From Rebecca billardiae RCC1528 (Eukaryota > Haptophyta): DNA of 64,000 bases. The number at the start of each line of letters is the position of its first letter. Positions within the stretch are counted from its first letter, which is position 1. Of this stretch, positions 21,519-32,036 are shown piece by piece. The stretch covers positions 744,001-808,000 of the forward strand of contig OZ251246.1 of the NCBI GenBank assembly GCA_965240325.2. Reading direction: 5' to 3'. Position numbers and translations under genes: made by a program. The notes below the pieces were generated by a model. It was not told where the DNA came from and ran no database searches. It saw only the letters and a program-made list of their open reading frames with translations.

Positions 21519-23348
21519 ATGCATCCAAGCGCTGCGGAGGCGCTGCTCACCGAGGCCAAAGCTCGCGCGTCGAAGCTCGATCACAAGCGGCTTGACCTTG
21601 AGAAGGTGGAGACCCTCCTCAGCGCGCTGCGCGCCCAGCCTCCAAACACCAAGGCGATCGTCGCGGCGCTCGTCCCGTTCTGCGTCGATTGCGACGACGA
21701 CGTAGACCTTGCCACGGAGGCGATCGTCCGATCGGAGGCTTTGTCGGCGCTGGTGCAGCTCCTCGCGCCTGCGCGCACCGCTGAGGTTCAGCTGGCTGCC
21801 CTGACAGCCATCTTTGCTCTGAACCTCAGCGTTGGTGGTCGTGTGTCTCGAGCGCTCATCGACTGTGACCTCATCCGGCCGCTGGTATCGCTGCTGGGCT
21901 CGGCCGAGGAGTGCGTGCAAGTCCGGGCAGCACTTCTGCTCGGGTACATTGCCTGGGCTGCTCCAGCACATCAGATCACAGAGGCGGGCTTCAGCATGCC
22001 ACAGATCATCCCGCTGCTGCGCTCTGCAAGCGGGATTGTGCAAGGGGATGCAGCACGTGCCATCGGCGCCTTCGCCAGGCCGCCCGCCCTGTGGCTGCTG
22101 GGCGAGAGCGCTCTGGCCGATGCCATCCCGCCGCTCGTGTCGGTGCTGGGGTCTGGCGACGCCCGCGCGCAGCTCGGGGCAGCGATGGCCATACGCTCAC
22201 TCGCTGACTCCACGGCGCGCCACACGGCATTGATGGGCGGGGGCCTCTGCGCGCGCATGGTGCAGCTGCTGCTGGCCACGTGGGAGGGCTCTGGCCATGC
22301 GCGTGAGCGGTCCGACGCATTGTCCCATGCTGCTGGAGCGCTGCAGTACATCTTCGAGAAGAGCGCCGAGCATCGCGTGGCCATTGCGAGCACGCCTGGC
22401 CTTGTCGGCGCGCTGATGCGCATTCGGCACAGCTCTGAGGAGAAGGTGGGGCGCGATGCTGTATCGAAGGTGGAGATATTGCTCGAGTTCATGCTGCGTT
22501 ACGGCGACGAAGGCATGCACCGCCTTCTGCTCATCTCAGCAGGCGAGTCGCACGCACAGCTCGCCCACAGCGAGGCCGGGCTGCGCGGTGCGCATGCGCG
22601 GCTGCATGCCAAGCTGAGCGCTCTGGCCGATGCGGTGGGCGAGCCCACGCGGCAGCACGACGTGGTGCTGCGGTGCGCGGACGGCACCGAGCTCGGCGCG
22701 AGCGGGCTGCTACTCGCGCGGCACTCCGAGTACTACGAGGCGCAGCTGCGCGGCGGGCTGGCGGAGGGCAGCCAGCGCGAGGTCCGGGCCGACCCGGACT
22801 TCTCCGGCGCGGCGCACGAGGCGCTGCTGCGCCAGCTGCACTCGGCGGGCGAGGTGCCGCTGCCGGCCGAGCCGTCGGTGCTGCTCGAGCTGCTGCGACT
22901 GGCGAGCAAGCTGCAGCCGCCAACGCCACCAGCGGCTGCGGTCATGGAGGACGCGCCTGCCGCGCACGCCGAGGCCAACGTGCTGACAGGTGTGGCGCGT
23001 CGGTGCGAGGACGCGCTGCTGGCTGCTCTGGACGTGGACAACTGCCTCGACCTGCTGCGGCACGCCAAGGCGGCGGGCGGGTGCGCTCGGCTGGTGGAGG
23101 GCGTGCGCGCGCTGGCAAAGGAGGAAATCAAGGTGATCGTGAAGCAGGAGCGCTGGGCGGCGTACGTCCGCGACGACCCGGTCGAGGCGTGTGCACTGAT
23201 GCAGGCGCTTGCCGTCGATTTGGCCGTCGATTTGGCTGACGAGCGCGCGTCCAAGCGGCTGCGCGTGCAGGATGATGACTCCGTGACGATGACTCCTTTG
23301 ATGTCCAGTCTGCCGTCTACTGACGTGGGTGCGTCCGCCCAAGACTAA
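21519..23348 (+). CDS. ARM-repeat/BTB-domain protein, copy B
   Basis: A 609-residue paralogue of the protein at 9872-11647, in opposite orientation. ARM-like helices occupy about residues 25-330 (PLVSLLGSAEECVQVRAALL, IIPLLRSASGIVQGDAARAI). BTB starts near 380 (HDVVLRCADGTELGASGLLL), and a BACK-like part ends in WAAYVRDDPVEACALMQAL. The C-terminal half is nearly identical to copy A, whereas the N-terminal ~130 residues and the extreme C-terminus differ more. That pattern suggests local gene conversion after duplication. A repeated LAVDLAVDLAD segment near residue 570 comes from a 12-base tandem duplication. Single exon. It lies downstream of the RhoGEF gene with about 250 bases between them. 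A role as substrate adaptor is by family only. Confidence 0.86.
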   Translation: MHPSAAEALLTEAKARASKLDHKRLDLEKVETLLSALRAQPPNTKAIVAALVPFCVDCDDDVDLATEAIVRSEALSALVQLLAPARTAEVQLAALTAIFALNLSVGGRVSRALIDCDLIRPLVSLLGSAEECVQVRAALLLGYIAWAAPAHQITEAGFSMPQIIPLLRSASGIVQGDAARAIGAFARPPALWLLGESALADAIPPLVSVLGSGDARAQLGAAMAIRSLADSTARHTALMGGGLCARMVQLLLATWEGSGHARERSDALSHAAGALQYIFEKSAEHRVAIASTPGLVGALMRIRHSSEEKVGRDAVSKVEILLEFMLRYGDEGMHRLLLISAGESHAQLAHSEAGLRGAHARLHAKLSALADAVGEPTRQHDVVLRCADGTELGASGLLLARHSEYYEAQLRGGLAEGSQREVRADPDFSGAAHEALLRQLHSAGEVPLPAEPSVLLELLRLASKLQPPTPPAAAVMEDAPAAHAEANVLTGVARRCEDALLAALDVDNCLDLLRHAKAAGGCARLVEGVRALAKEEIKVIVKQERWAAYVRDDPVEACALMQALAVDLAVDLADERASKRLRVQDDDSVTMTPLMSSLPSTDVGASAQD

Positions 23349-23592
23349 GCTCGTCAGATGCGGATTGGCTCTGGCTCCGGTTGACCCCTGAGGCCGGTGA
23401 GGCTGATGGTGAGGTTGACATTCGAAGTGATAGCTGAGCTGGACGAGTGCCTCTCTCCTCTCAGGGTGAGTCTGGATCCGATGGATGACCGTTGGACCAG
23501 GGGCGTGATAAGGAATAACAAACGACGATGACCGTTGGTCACCGGACGCCAATACATACGCCATCTCAAATTCGAGAGCTACCCTCGTCGAC

Positions 23593-25722
23593 ATGTCGCA
23601 GGTCCTCGCGCACTCCAACACCAACGCGCCGCCGCCGTCCGCGAAGGCGAAGGCGTCGCGGCCGGCGTGGACGCCCTCGCTCACCGCCGCCTCGAAGAAG
23701 CCCTTCAACGTGGTGCCCTCCGGCGCCGACGCCGAGCGCACCGAGCACGACGGCGCGCGCGCCGCGCAGCTCGCGCTCGCTGAGGCGGACGAGCTGTGCG
23801 ACGTGTCGCTCGTGGCGGCCGAGGGCGGCGGGTGCCTGCGCGCGCACGGCGTCATCCTCGCAGGGGCGTCCGCCAAGTTCAAGGACCTCGTCCTCGCGGC
23901 GACCGCCCCGGAGGGCAGCGGTGCCGTGCGGCTGGACGCGTGCACCGAGGTGACGGCGCGCGCTCTGCGCAGCTGGGTCTACGTGGGCCACTGCACGACG
24001 TTTGGCGAGCAAGGGCTGGTGGAGCTGGTGCGCGTGGGCCACGCCCTCGGCCTGCGCGCGCTCGTCGACGCGTGTGCCGCCGCGCTGTGCTCGCGCCTCA
24101 GCGCCGAGAACGCGGCCGACCTCTTCCGCTTCGGCCGCGCGCTCGGCTGCCGCGCGCTCGAGATGCACGCGCTCGGCACGCTCTGCGACGAGTTCGCGCG
24201 CGCCAGCCGCGCGCCCGGCTTTGTCGAGCTGCCCGCGGCGGATCTCGACGCGCTGCTCGCGAGCGAGGCGCTTGCTCCCGACGAGGCGCTCGTCGCTCGC
24301 GCGCTCGACCGCTGGCTCGGCGCGCGCGCCAGCGCCGGCGCGGGCGCCGATGGCGCGCATCTGACGCAGGCAGACGCGACGGCGGTTGAGCAGCTCGTGG
24401 GCAGGCTGCGCTGCGGCGCGCTGGACGGCGGGGAGGCACGCTGGGACGCGCTTGCATCGGAGCTGCCGCACCTCGCGGCGCACGCCTCGTGGCGGGTGGC
24501 GCTCACCGCCGCGCGCCCGGCGCGCTCAGGCCTCGTCCCAGCGCTCGCGGGGGCCGGCACCCTTGGCGCGGCGCTGCGCTCGCAGTTCGGGCGGGGGTCG
24601 GGCTTCGCGTGCTGGACCGAGCCGTGGTCCGACACCTTCGACGGCGGCAGTGCCTCCGTCGAGGCGGTCGCCGCGTCGGCCGAGGCGCTCTACCTCCTCA
24701 CCGACGAGGGCGACGTGTTCTCGATCCCGCACGCGACAGGCGTGCCGACCGCACTCACGAGCGCGCGGGGCGCGGGCGCGCAGCGCAAGCGGAGCGATGC
24801 CGCGATCGTGTGCGCGCGCGGCCGGCTCGTGGTCGCGGGCGGCTGCGTGCCGGGCACGTACGAGGCCGGCACGGCGGTGAGCCTGTACGACGAGGGCACA
24901 GGCGCGTGGACGCCGCTGCCGAAGCTGCCAGGCCTCGGCTCAACCGTCAAGAGCGAAGGCCTCTGCCTCGCAGCCTCGGAGGACGGTGCTCTCGTGTACG
25001 CGCACGTGCATGAGGGCTTCGGCGGTGACGGCGACAGCGACGACGACGACGACGACGACGACGACGCCATCGGAGGCTCGGGCTCGAAGGCCGACGAGGG
25101 CGCTGCCGCCATCCGGCCGGGCACGCGGCTGATCGTCCTCGAGCTCGACGAGCCCGAGCCCGCGTGGCGCGCCGCGCCCGGCAGTGCCGAGCTGCCCCCG
25201 TGCGCGCCCACGCGGCGCTCTCACGCGCTGCCGCCGCCTGTGCAGCTCGCGTGCGCGCACGGCCGGCTGTATGCGCTGCTCGCAGCGGCGGGCGGCAGCC
25301 GGCTCTCGTGGTACGACGCAGACAGCGAGGGGTGGATCGACGCCGCGCCGCTCGCGTGCGCTCGAGAGTCGCCGCTCCTGCTCGCGCTCGACGGCACCCT
25401 CGTCGTGCTCGGGGGCTTGCAGCCGCGCGCCGAGGCCGCCGACCGCCCCGTGGACGCGCGGGCCATCCACTTGCGCCGCGCACGGGAGGCGGTCAGCGCA
25501 GCCGAGCGGTACGACTGCGCCGCCGACCGTTGGACGTGGGCGTCTGAGCTCAACGGGCTCGAGCGCAAGGGCGCCGACGGCGTGGAGAGTCTGCGCTGCG
25601 TGTGCGGCGCGTGGACGCTCCACCCCAAGTGGGCCAAGACGGCTGCCGCCGCCACGGCTGCCAGCACCAAGGGCGGCGGCGGCGGCGGCGGCAAGGCGGC
25701 CAAGAAGCGGCGCCGCGCGTGA
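23593..25722 (+). CDS. BTB-BACK-Kelch protein
   Basis: A 709-residue KLHL-like protein, probably a substrate-recognition subunit of a cullin-3 ubiquitin ligase by family analogy. BTB lies at about residues 60-165 (ELCDVSLVAAEGGGCLRAHG, then LAGASAKFKDLVLAA). BACK follows to ~300 (CSRLSAENAADLFRFGRAL). From ~330 the chain shows kelch-type blades: RLVVAGGCVPGTYEAGTAVS, LVVLGGLQPRAEA and AERYDCAADRWTWASEL carry the GG, Y and W positions, though the blades are irregular. An Asp run interrupts the propeller near residue 480 (GAC repeats around 25040-25065). The C-terminus is a Gly run followed by KAAKKRRR, a plausible nuclear localisation signal. Single exon. It is the third BTB gene within 16 kb. 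Confidence 0.85.
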   Translation: MSQVLAHSNTNAPPPSAKAKASRPAWTPSLTAASKKPFNVVPSGADAERTEHDGARAAQLALAEADELCDVSLVAAEGGGCLRAHGVILAGASAKFKDLVLAATAPEGSGAVRLDACTEVTARALRSWVYVGHCTTFGEQGLVELVRVGHALGLRALVDACAAALCSRLSAENAADLFRFGRALGCRALEMHALGTLCDEFARASRAPGFVELPAADLDALLASEALAPDEALVARALDRWLGARASAGAGADGAHLTQADATAVEQLVGRLRCGALDGGEARWDALASELPHLAAHASWRVALTAARPARSGLVPALAGAGTLGAALRSQFGRGSGFACWTEPWSDTFDGGSASVEAVAASAEALYLLTDEGDVFSIPHATGVPTALTSARGAGAQRKRSDAAIVCARGRLVVAGGCVPGTYEAGTAVSLYDEGTGAWTPLPKLPGLGSTVKSEGLCLAASEDGALVYAHVHEGFGGDGDSDDDDDDDDDAIGGSGSKADEGAAAIRPGTRLIVLELDEPEPAWRAAPGSAELPPCAPTRRSHALPPPVQLACAHGRLYALLAAAGGSRLSWYDADSEGWIDAAPLACARESPLLLALDGTLVVLGGLQPRAEAADRPVDARAIHLRRAREAVSAAERYDCAADRWTWASELNGLERKGADGVESLRCVCGAWTLHPKWAKTAAAATAASTKGGGGGGGKAAKKRRRA

Positions 25723-26399
25723 CGCGCGCGGCGCGTCCAGGGCGTGCCGCCCGCCGCCCGCCGCGCGCTCCGTACCGCCGGGCGCGTGCAGGCCGCGTGG
25801 TGGGTGCCGACCTCCGTGATCGGAGCCGAGCGCCGAAGGCCTGCCAGCTCGTCGGCGGCGCGGGAAAGTGCCGGCGACACCGGCTCACAGCGAGCCGCTC
25901 GCATGCGGCTTGGAGTGAACCGTCTCCCTGGGGGTCGGGCAAGTGCTCGACGTGCAGGGCAAGCTCGGCGACGAGGCGGAGCCGCTGCTCAGGTGCGCCC
26001 GACCGGGGCGCTCGCGATTGAGCAGCTGGTCACCGCGCGAATTCCCGGGCACGCTCATCGACCTCCTTCATCCTCAGTTCGAATATCGCTATAGCTCGCT
26101 CGCTCGCTCGCGCGCGCGCGCGCTCTCTCTCTCGATCTCGTCGCTCTTTCTGACTCTCTCTCTCTCTCTCGCTCTGCGTGATGACACTGTATGTGTGTGT
26201 CTCCCCGTCTAGGTCTCTCTCTCTCCTTATAATCTCGCTCGGACGCTGAGTACAGTCATACAGTGTACCGTAAGCGGTCCGGTCCGCGCGCGCTCTAGCT
26301 CTACTCCGAAGGCTCTGTCTCTTATATATTTAATTAATTTAATACGCCCTGCGGCACGCTTGTTCTATAACTAGCTTATTAAGCTTTTCGAATATTGTC

Positions 26400-26430
<31 letters not shown>

Positions 26431-26863
26431 ATACTACTCAGTCTCAGTGACGACCGAGACGAATCCGAATAATAATAGTCTGCTGCGTAAATATTTGTAT
26501 CTCTCTCTCTCTCTCTCTCTGCTGGCCTCTCTCTTCGCGTAAGTATGTAGCTATATCTACTCATCTGCTGATTCTGATTCAGCTGATTCTGAGTTCTGAT
26601 GATCGCGAATTCGATGACGACTACGATGACTAGTCATCTCGTCGGCGGTCTAATCGTCGCGGTCCGACTTATCCGTAGCTAGCTAAAACTGCATCGATGC
26701 ATCAAAATCAAGCGCGCGTGCGCATGATGATGATCAGCATATGATGTAGTCTGATATGGCCGAATATGTATATAACTATAGAGAGCTAGTCAGAGCAGAG
26801 AGACAGAGAGTCAGACACACACACACACACACACACGTCACACACACACACACACACACATGC

Positions 26864-26931
<68 letters not shown>

Positions 26932-26953
26932 ACTGAGAGACTCAGAGAGAGCC

Positions 26954-26987
<34 letters not shown>

Positions 26988-28153
26988 GACGACGACGACG
27001 ACTCGGGAACGGGGAAGCACTGACTCGGTCACTCTCCTCTCCGCCACACTGAGCGACTCTCGAGTCTGAGCGCCGCTCAACGCACACGTGACACGGGCTC
27101 ATGAAGTAATACTGGGACTTGACTATCTGCTGCGGATGGCTCGCCTAGAAACTGATGAGCGACAACTAGCGATTGGCTGGTTCGCTATACGCACACGGCT
27201 CAGTCCCACTCAGAAATCGAGACTACGTCCTCGGCTGCGGCGGCCGGCGGCCGGGCCCAGCCGCGCTGCTCGGGCGGTGTGCGGTGCGGCGCGTGCCTAG
27301 CCTGGACTCCAAGTCACGGCATCATCATCGATTCAGCGCGTGTCTCACCACTGGCAGCACGCCGGCATCATGCGACATAATGCGTGCCAGATTTGCTCCA
27401 ATTGGAGCAAATAATAAAAGTTCCCAATGTTTTTATATTTCTCCGAGCGGCCTAGCCGGCCGGGCCTAAAGGGCTGCCCTGCGCCCTCCGCGCGTGCGCG
27501 GCCGGGCGGACCTAACTAGTAGCCCGTAGGAACTTCTGAGGCTCCGTAGGCGCTCGGGCTACCGAACGGCTAAGAAACCGAGACTAGCCGTGGGATCTCT
27601 GGCTGATTCTTTCTTATGTATTGCCGCCCAGCGATCATTGTCTCATGTCTGTAGCGCCCTCGTCACTACATGTAATCAGTATGAGTACCCACATGGCACT
27701 GGCTGAGGCTGTCCTGCTCAAGCTGCGCTGCATGCTAGCCGATATGTAGGCCTCGTTCTCTCTCTCTCTGTCTCTCTCATCTTACTCCCTAGCTAAAGTT
27801 AGGTCTCTACTACAGTCTTAGTTTCTCTCCCTCGTCATCCCTTCGTCTCTCAGACTGTGCTTTCTCTGTCAATCATCAGCGATGTTTCGTCTGGCTTTCA
27901 GTTTCTACAGCGCTGTCAGTCCGTGTCAGACGCCATCATGCTCCGCCTCACGGTATTGAGTGAGTGAATGTACTGTACCAGGACTAGTGAGTGATGAAGT
28001 ATTAAGTAACACATCAGTCTGATCTGATCTACTCATCTCAGGACCACTGCCGTCCACTGCGGGCACTGGACGACCCCACTGGACTGGGGACAGTCTCCCT
28101 TCCTCCCCTCTTGCTCGGACCGACAACTGTCGGTGGTGGCACGTGCAACCACG
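25723..28153. other. 2.4-kb intergenic stretch rich in simple repeats
   Basis: No gene is supported. The first ~350 bases are GC-rich 3' flank. From 26100 onward the sequence is AT/CT-rich with a CT tract (26150-26170), an AT tract (26404-26425), a CT tract (26500-26521) and further CT-rich patches near 27760. Composition differs sharply from the genes. Confidence 0.6.
26812..27001. repeat. compound (CA)n-(GA)n-(CGA)n microsatellite
   Basis: Two CA tracts split by CGTCA are followed by about 60 bases of GA, two GAGCCACTGAGAG spacers, more GA and then five CGA units. The peptide frames across it are repeat artefacts. Confidence 0.95.
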
Positions 28154-28642
28154 ATGGCTGCGCGCTCGACGTTGCTCGCGCGGATCGGCGGCGACGACGC
28201 GCTCAAGGCGGCCGTGGAGGGCTTCTACGAGCGGCTCGTGCACGACGCCGCGCTCGCACACTTCTTCGAGGGCACCGACCTCAAGTTCCTCAAGCGCCAC
28301 CAGGTGAATTTCATGCGGATCGCGTTCACCGGCATCCCGCCGGGGATGGACGTGCCAAAGCTGATCAAGGACAAGCACACGCAGCTCTTCGCACGCGGGC
28401 TGGATGAGACGCACTTCGACCTCGTCGCGGGGCACCTCGTCGCGCAGCTGCAGAGCATGGGCGTCGCCGCGCCGCTCGTCGAGGAAGTCGTCGAGGTGGT
28501 CGGCCCGTTGCGATCAGTGTTTGAGCAGGGCGCGCTCGAGCAGCGGATCGCCAAGAGGCAGCAATGGATGGCGTACGCCGGCTACGCCACGGCAGGGCTG
28601 GCACTCGCCGCGCTCGTGGCCGTGCGCCGCACCGCTCCGTAG
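28154..28642 (+). CDS. truncated (2/2) haemoglobin with C-terminal membrane tail
   Basis: A 162-residue single-exon globin of the truncated group I type. Such proteins bind O2 or NO and often detoxify NO. The start at 28154 has a good context (ACGATGG); an in-frame GTG seven codons earlier is less likely. The domain opens LLARIGGDDALKAAVEGFY, with Tyr25 at the B10 distal position. Phe37-Phe38 form the CD corner. The H-x(8)-G-L-x3-HF pattern around KHTQLFARGLDETHFDLVAG places the proximal haem ligand at His75. The fold ends with a typical LVAQLQSMGV helix. After it, residues ~138-156 (WMAYAGYATAGLALAALVAV) form one hydrophobic segment followed by RR, which predicts a tail-anchored protein with the globin in the cytosol. 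The tail is unusual for this family. No partner gene is adjacent. Confidence 0.88.
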   Translation: MAARSTLLARIGGDDALKAAVEGFYERLVHDAALAHFFEGTDLKFLKRHQVNFMRIAFTGIPPGMDVPKLIKDKHTQLFARGLDETHFDLVAGHLVAQLQSMGVAAPLVEEVVEVVGPLRSVFEQGALEQRIAKRQQWMAYAGYATAGLALAALVAVRRTAP

Positions 28643-29372
28643 GCCTGGCGACCACCAGCACCATGCGCAGGTCGCGTCACCAAGCCGCCGAGAGGCTGCG
28701 CGCTGAGTTGCCGGTCAGCAGAGCATGCGGCCGCTGGCTGGGAGCCGGGAGGCTCTGACCACGCTGGCAGCCATCGTCATTGATGGCTGGCACCAGGAGT
28801 GCGGTCGACAGGCTGTCGGTCTGCGCTTCACGAGTGCGTGTGGCAGCCGTGCGCAGTGCTACGCAACACGATTCGCGTGCCGTCGTGTCCGCGGGCGTGA
28901 TGATGCAGCTGGGACCGCTGGCAGCACCACTCACCAGCGCGGCAGTGGCGCGGTGCCCACGCCTTCCGCCCTCCCCGCTTCCGGTCCCTCCGGCGGGTCA
29001 GCGCACTCGGTATTCGGCGCACTGTCGTCCGCCGCCCGTCGTAGTCATGCATCTGATCGGGACCCGGTCATCACTGTCTGTTGCCAGCAGCGGCCCGCGG
29101 TGCCATCCGATCCGTGCCGGCGTGTGACTCGCCCGGGTGGCGCGGGTGTGCGTGTCGATCAGCCATCACTCGTCACTCATCAGGCCGCACGGGCTGCGCA
29201 GCTGAGTGAGCGGCTGCGCAGTCCGCAGCAGCCGTGCCCCGGCGCCCGCCCGGCCGGCCGCGGACTTAATAATTCAGCTAGTGTCACTGACACCAGCTGT
29301 TATTCGGTCATCATATCATATATATTTAACGACGTGGCAGCATCGGACAAGCGTCAGGCTCAAGAGTGCAAC
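28643..29372. other. intergenic, no gene seen
   Basis: Moderate-GC sequence without a recognisable domain on either strand. It ends in an AT-rich patch that contains an inverted copy of the CCACGTCGTTAA motif at 29326-29337, 35 bases outside the adjoining inverted-repeat element. Confidence 0.5.
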
Positions 29373-29426
29373 ATATGATTGAACTTTTTTCAGGAATGCG
29401 CACCAGAAAAAGCCTTAACAACCCGC
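29373..29426 (+). repeat. left terminal inverted repeat of the 2.0-kb element
   Basis: 54 bases, exact reverse complement of 31328-31381. Confidence 0.93.
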
Positions 29427-31327
29427 GCGGCCCAAGATGGGGTCGGCGGCCACGACGGCGGTTATGCGCCCTTGCGCGCCTTGGAGCGGCTCGTGCGCGC
29501 CAGGAAGTGGGCCAAACCATGCTCGCGACATGCTCGTTCGTCGACGCTGATTGTTGGCCGATTGCATGCCAGCCCACGCCGACGTCTGAGTGCGCCTCGC
29601 CGCGCACGGTACAGCTTGACGGTACACGGCACGATTCGGCCGCGAGCAGCCTCGTGCGCGCGACCGACCCAGAGGTGGTCGTCGAGAGTAGCACGAGCGG
29701 CGGCACACAAGCGGGCCTGGTCGTTGCCGAATATCTGACGCACCAATCGACCTCGCCCAGCGCCATCTGCTCGTTTGTGCACGTGTTGGAAAGGATGAGC
29801 AGCTGCGTGCAAACGCCAAGCGCGCAGATGAGGCGTGGGCGAGCGAAGGGGCGGCGAGGGCCGGCGCGTGCGCGCGCGTAAATTCGAGCCTCCCCATACG
29901 CATCGAAACACACCGCGCTCGCTCGTCGAGCTGCGCACGGGTATCGGTGCGCGCGCGCCAACGCGGCGCGCCGTGCTCGCGCCCGGCAGCTGCAAACCTG
30001 CTCGCGCGCGCACGCGTGCGTGATGGACCGAGGAGGTCGCGCGAGCATGCGCGATGTGTCTGGATGGAGCGTGTAGGAGGTGTAGGCTGCGCTCCGCACG
30101 CGCTCCACCACCGTGCACCGCGCTGCCCCTCGCCCACGCGGTCGCCGCCGAGCCCAGATTCAAACGCGTGCGAGCGCTCGAGCGCACCTCCGAGCAGCAG
30201 TCGCAGCTATCGTGTCGAAGGCGTGGCGAGAGGCAGATGTGCATGGCAAGTAGCGCCATGGTGGTGCCCATCACGCGCACACACTCGCGCACGCTCGCTA
30301 CACCACCTCGTCGCGCCCACGTGCAGCGCGCGGGGCGCGCTTCGCGCCCGGAGCAGCTGCCGAGCGGCTGCTGCGCGCGGCGCGCGCGGCGAGTAGGGCT
30401 CAGCCAATGGTCCGAGGGCGAGCCTGCCGAGCGTCGTGCGTGGCGCGCACGGACCTAGTACAATGCCGCGTACCACTCGCTGCCACCATAGGGCCCGTAC
30501 CGGCGAGCTGTGGCCGCCGCAGATACCAAAATGCAGCCCAACGGTCAGCGCGCGACAGCCGACGAGCGCGCGGCGCGCGCGTCCACCACCGTGATGAGCA
30601 CGGACGAGCGCGCGCGCCCGTGTCGTAGCTCAGATGAGGTCCCCCGATCGCACGCACCACCGCGCTGCCACGCCTTCGACCATCTTGTGTCACCATGTGG
30701 CCGCTCGCCGCTCGCGCCGAGCGGCTGGCGGCGCAGCTGCACGACCGGCAAACAGTCAGCGCGCAGCAAGGGTGGAGTCCGGCGAGGGTCGGCCGGACTG
30801 TCCGGCGCCACCAAGGTGGACCACGCGGTGGTCACCGGCGCGCTCGTCACCACGCTCGAGGCCATGGAGGCCGCCCACGAGCAGAAATGCTCACTGCATC
30901 TGCTTGTGCACTGCCTTTGCAGTGCTCCTTTGCGCGCGCACGCAGCGGCGAAGAGCGAAAGCGTTTAGCGCGACATAGTCCGGGGCTCAAGGGTACCATC
31001 ATCAGAGAATGGAATGCGCGCAAAGGTCGCGCTAAATAAATTTCGTGTCGCCCGTGCCGCGCGCGCGCGAGCACGGTCAAAGCCGCGGGGTGCAACATCT
31101 GCTGCAGATCGGCTCGTGCTCGACGAGGGCGGCGAGGAGACGGGTGCGCGCTCGCGAGCGAGCGTACCTGAGAGTGATATCGGCATCCGATCAGGAAGAG
31201 CGGGTCGATCTGCCCGCAGCTCGTCGCACGATCGCGAGAGCGCACGTGCGGTCGACGAGGAAGAAGGCCCGCATCGTGGCGTTTCCGCCAGTGGCGGGCC
31301 GGCTCGAGATTTGACGGCGAAACTCCA

Positions 31328-31381
31328 GCGGGTTGTTAAGGCTTTTTCTGGTGCGCATTCCTGAAAAAAGTTCAATCATAT
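31328..31381 (-). repeat. right terminal inverted repeat of the 2.0-kb element
   Basis: 54 bases, exact reverse complement of 29373-29426; directly followed by an AT-rich stretch. Confidence 0.93.
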
Positions 31382-31740
31382 ATATATAATATATTCGTCG
31401 CTTACAGTTTAAACTAAGTAAGAATAAGAGCCACGCACACAGGTCACAGCGCTCAGGCAGGCCGGCCGATTGATCACACAACAGCAGCAGCAGCGCGCGA
31501 TATATATATATATATATATATGACCGCGTTCCGCGGTCCTTTTCCGTAGAACGAACGTAGTTCGGGGCCCGCGGTGGCGGTGCACCCTCCGTCGCAGTCG
31601 TCTATTGACAGACCAGCCAGTTGCATGCCCGTACAACTAGACTCCAGCGGCGCGCCGCTGCGCCCCGGCGCCGGCGCCGCGGGCGCGGGCCCATCGCAGC
31701 CGCCGGCGCGGCGCCCGGATTGTGTACAGGCGGATGCGAC

Positions 31741-32036
31741 GAGGCGTGATCGACGAATGAGCGCGACTCCACGTGCACGCCAGGCCACGTGGAGCTGACA
31801 GCCAGGGAACACTGTGCGGGGCCGCGGATTCGTTCGGGCCGCTGCTGCTGACCGCGCTGTCTGTCGTCACACCGCGCCGCGGCAGCGCCAGGAGTAGTCA
31901 GTAGATGATTTGCACTGGTCCGAGTAGGGTTCGACCAGCGCCTGCGCGACGGCCGACAGGCGGGCGCGAGGCGTGATCGACGCATGAGCGCAACTCTATC
32001 TACGCGGAGCTGACAGCCAGAGGGAGCACTGTGTGT
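31741..32036. repeat. diverged direct repeat, two copies
   Basis: Segments 31741-31817 and 31968-32036 share GAGGCGTGATCGACG, ATGAGCGC and GGAGCTGACAGCCAG in the same order, about 227 bases apart. Neither is coding by any sign I can see. They sit just downstream of the psq-type HTH gene and may be decayed repeat-family copies. Confidence 0.7.

Larger units (their letters stand above)
29373..31381. mobile_element. 2.0-kb DNA-transposon-like element, non-autonomous
   Basis: The two ends are a perfect 54-base inverted repeat, 29373-29426 and 31328-31381, reading inward ATATGATTGAACTTTTTTCA and onward through GGAATGCGCACCAGAAAAAG. If the terminus is placed at TGATTGAAC, both sides are flanked by TA, consistent with a TA target duplication of the Tc1/mariner kind, although AT-rich flanks make this weak. 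The ~1.9 kb interior has only Ala/Arg-rich frames and no transposase motif that I can recognise, so it is probably a deletion derivative or MITE-like passenger. Perfect identity of the ends suggests recent activity. Confidence 0.8.
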
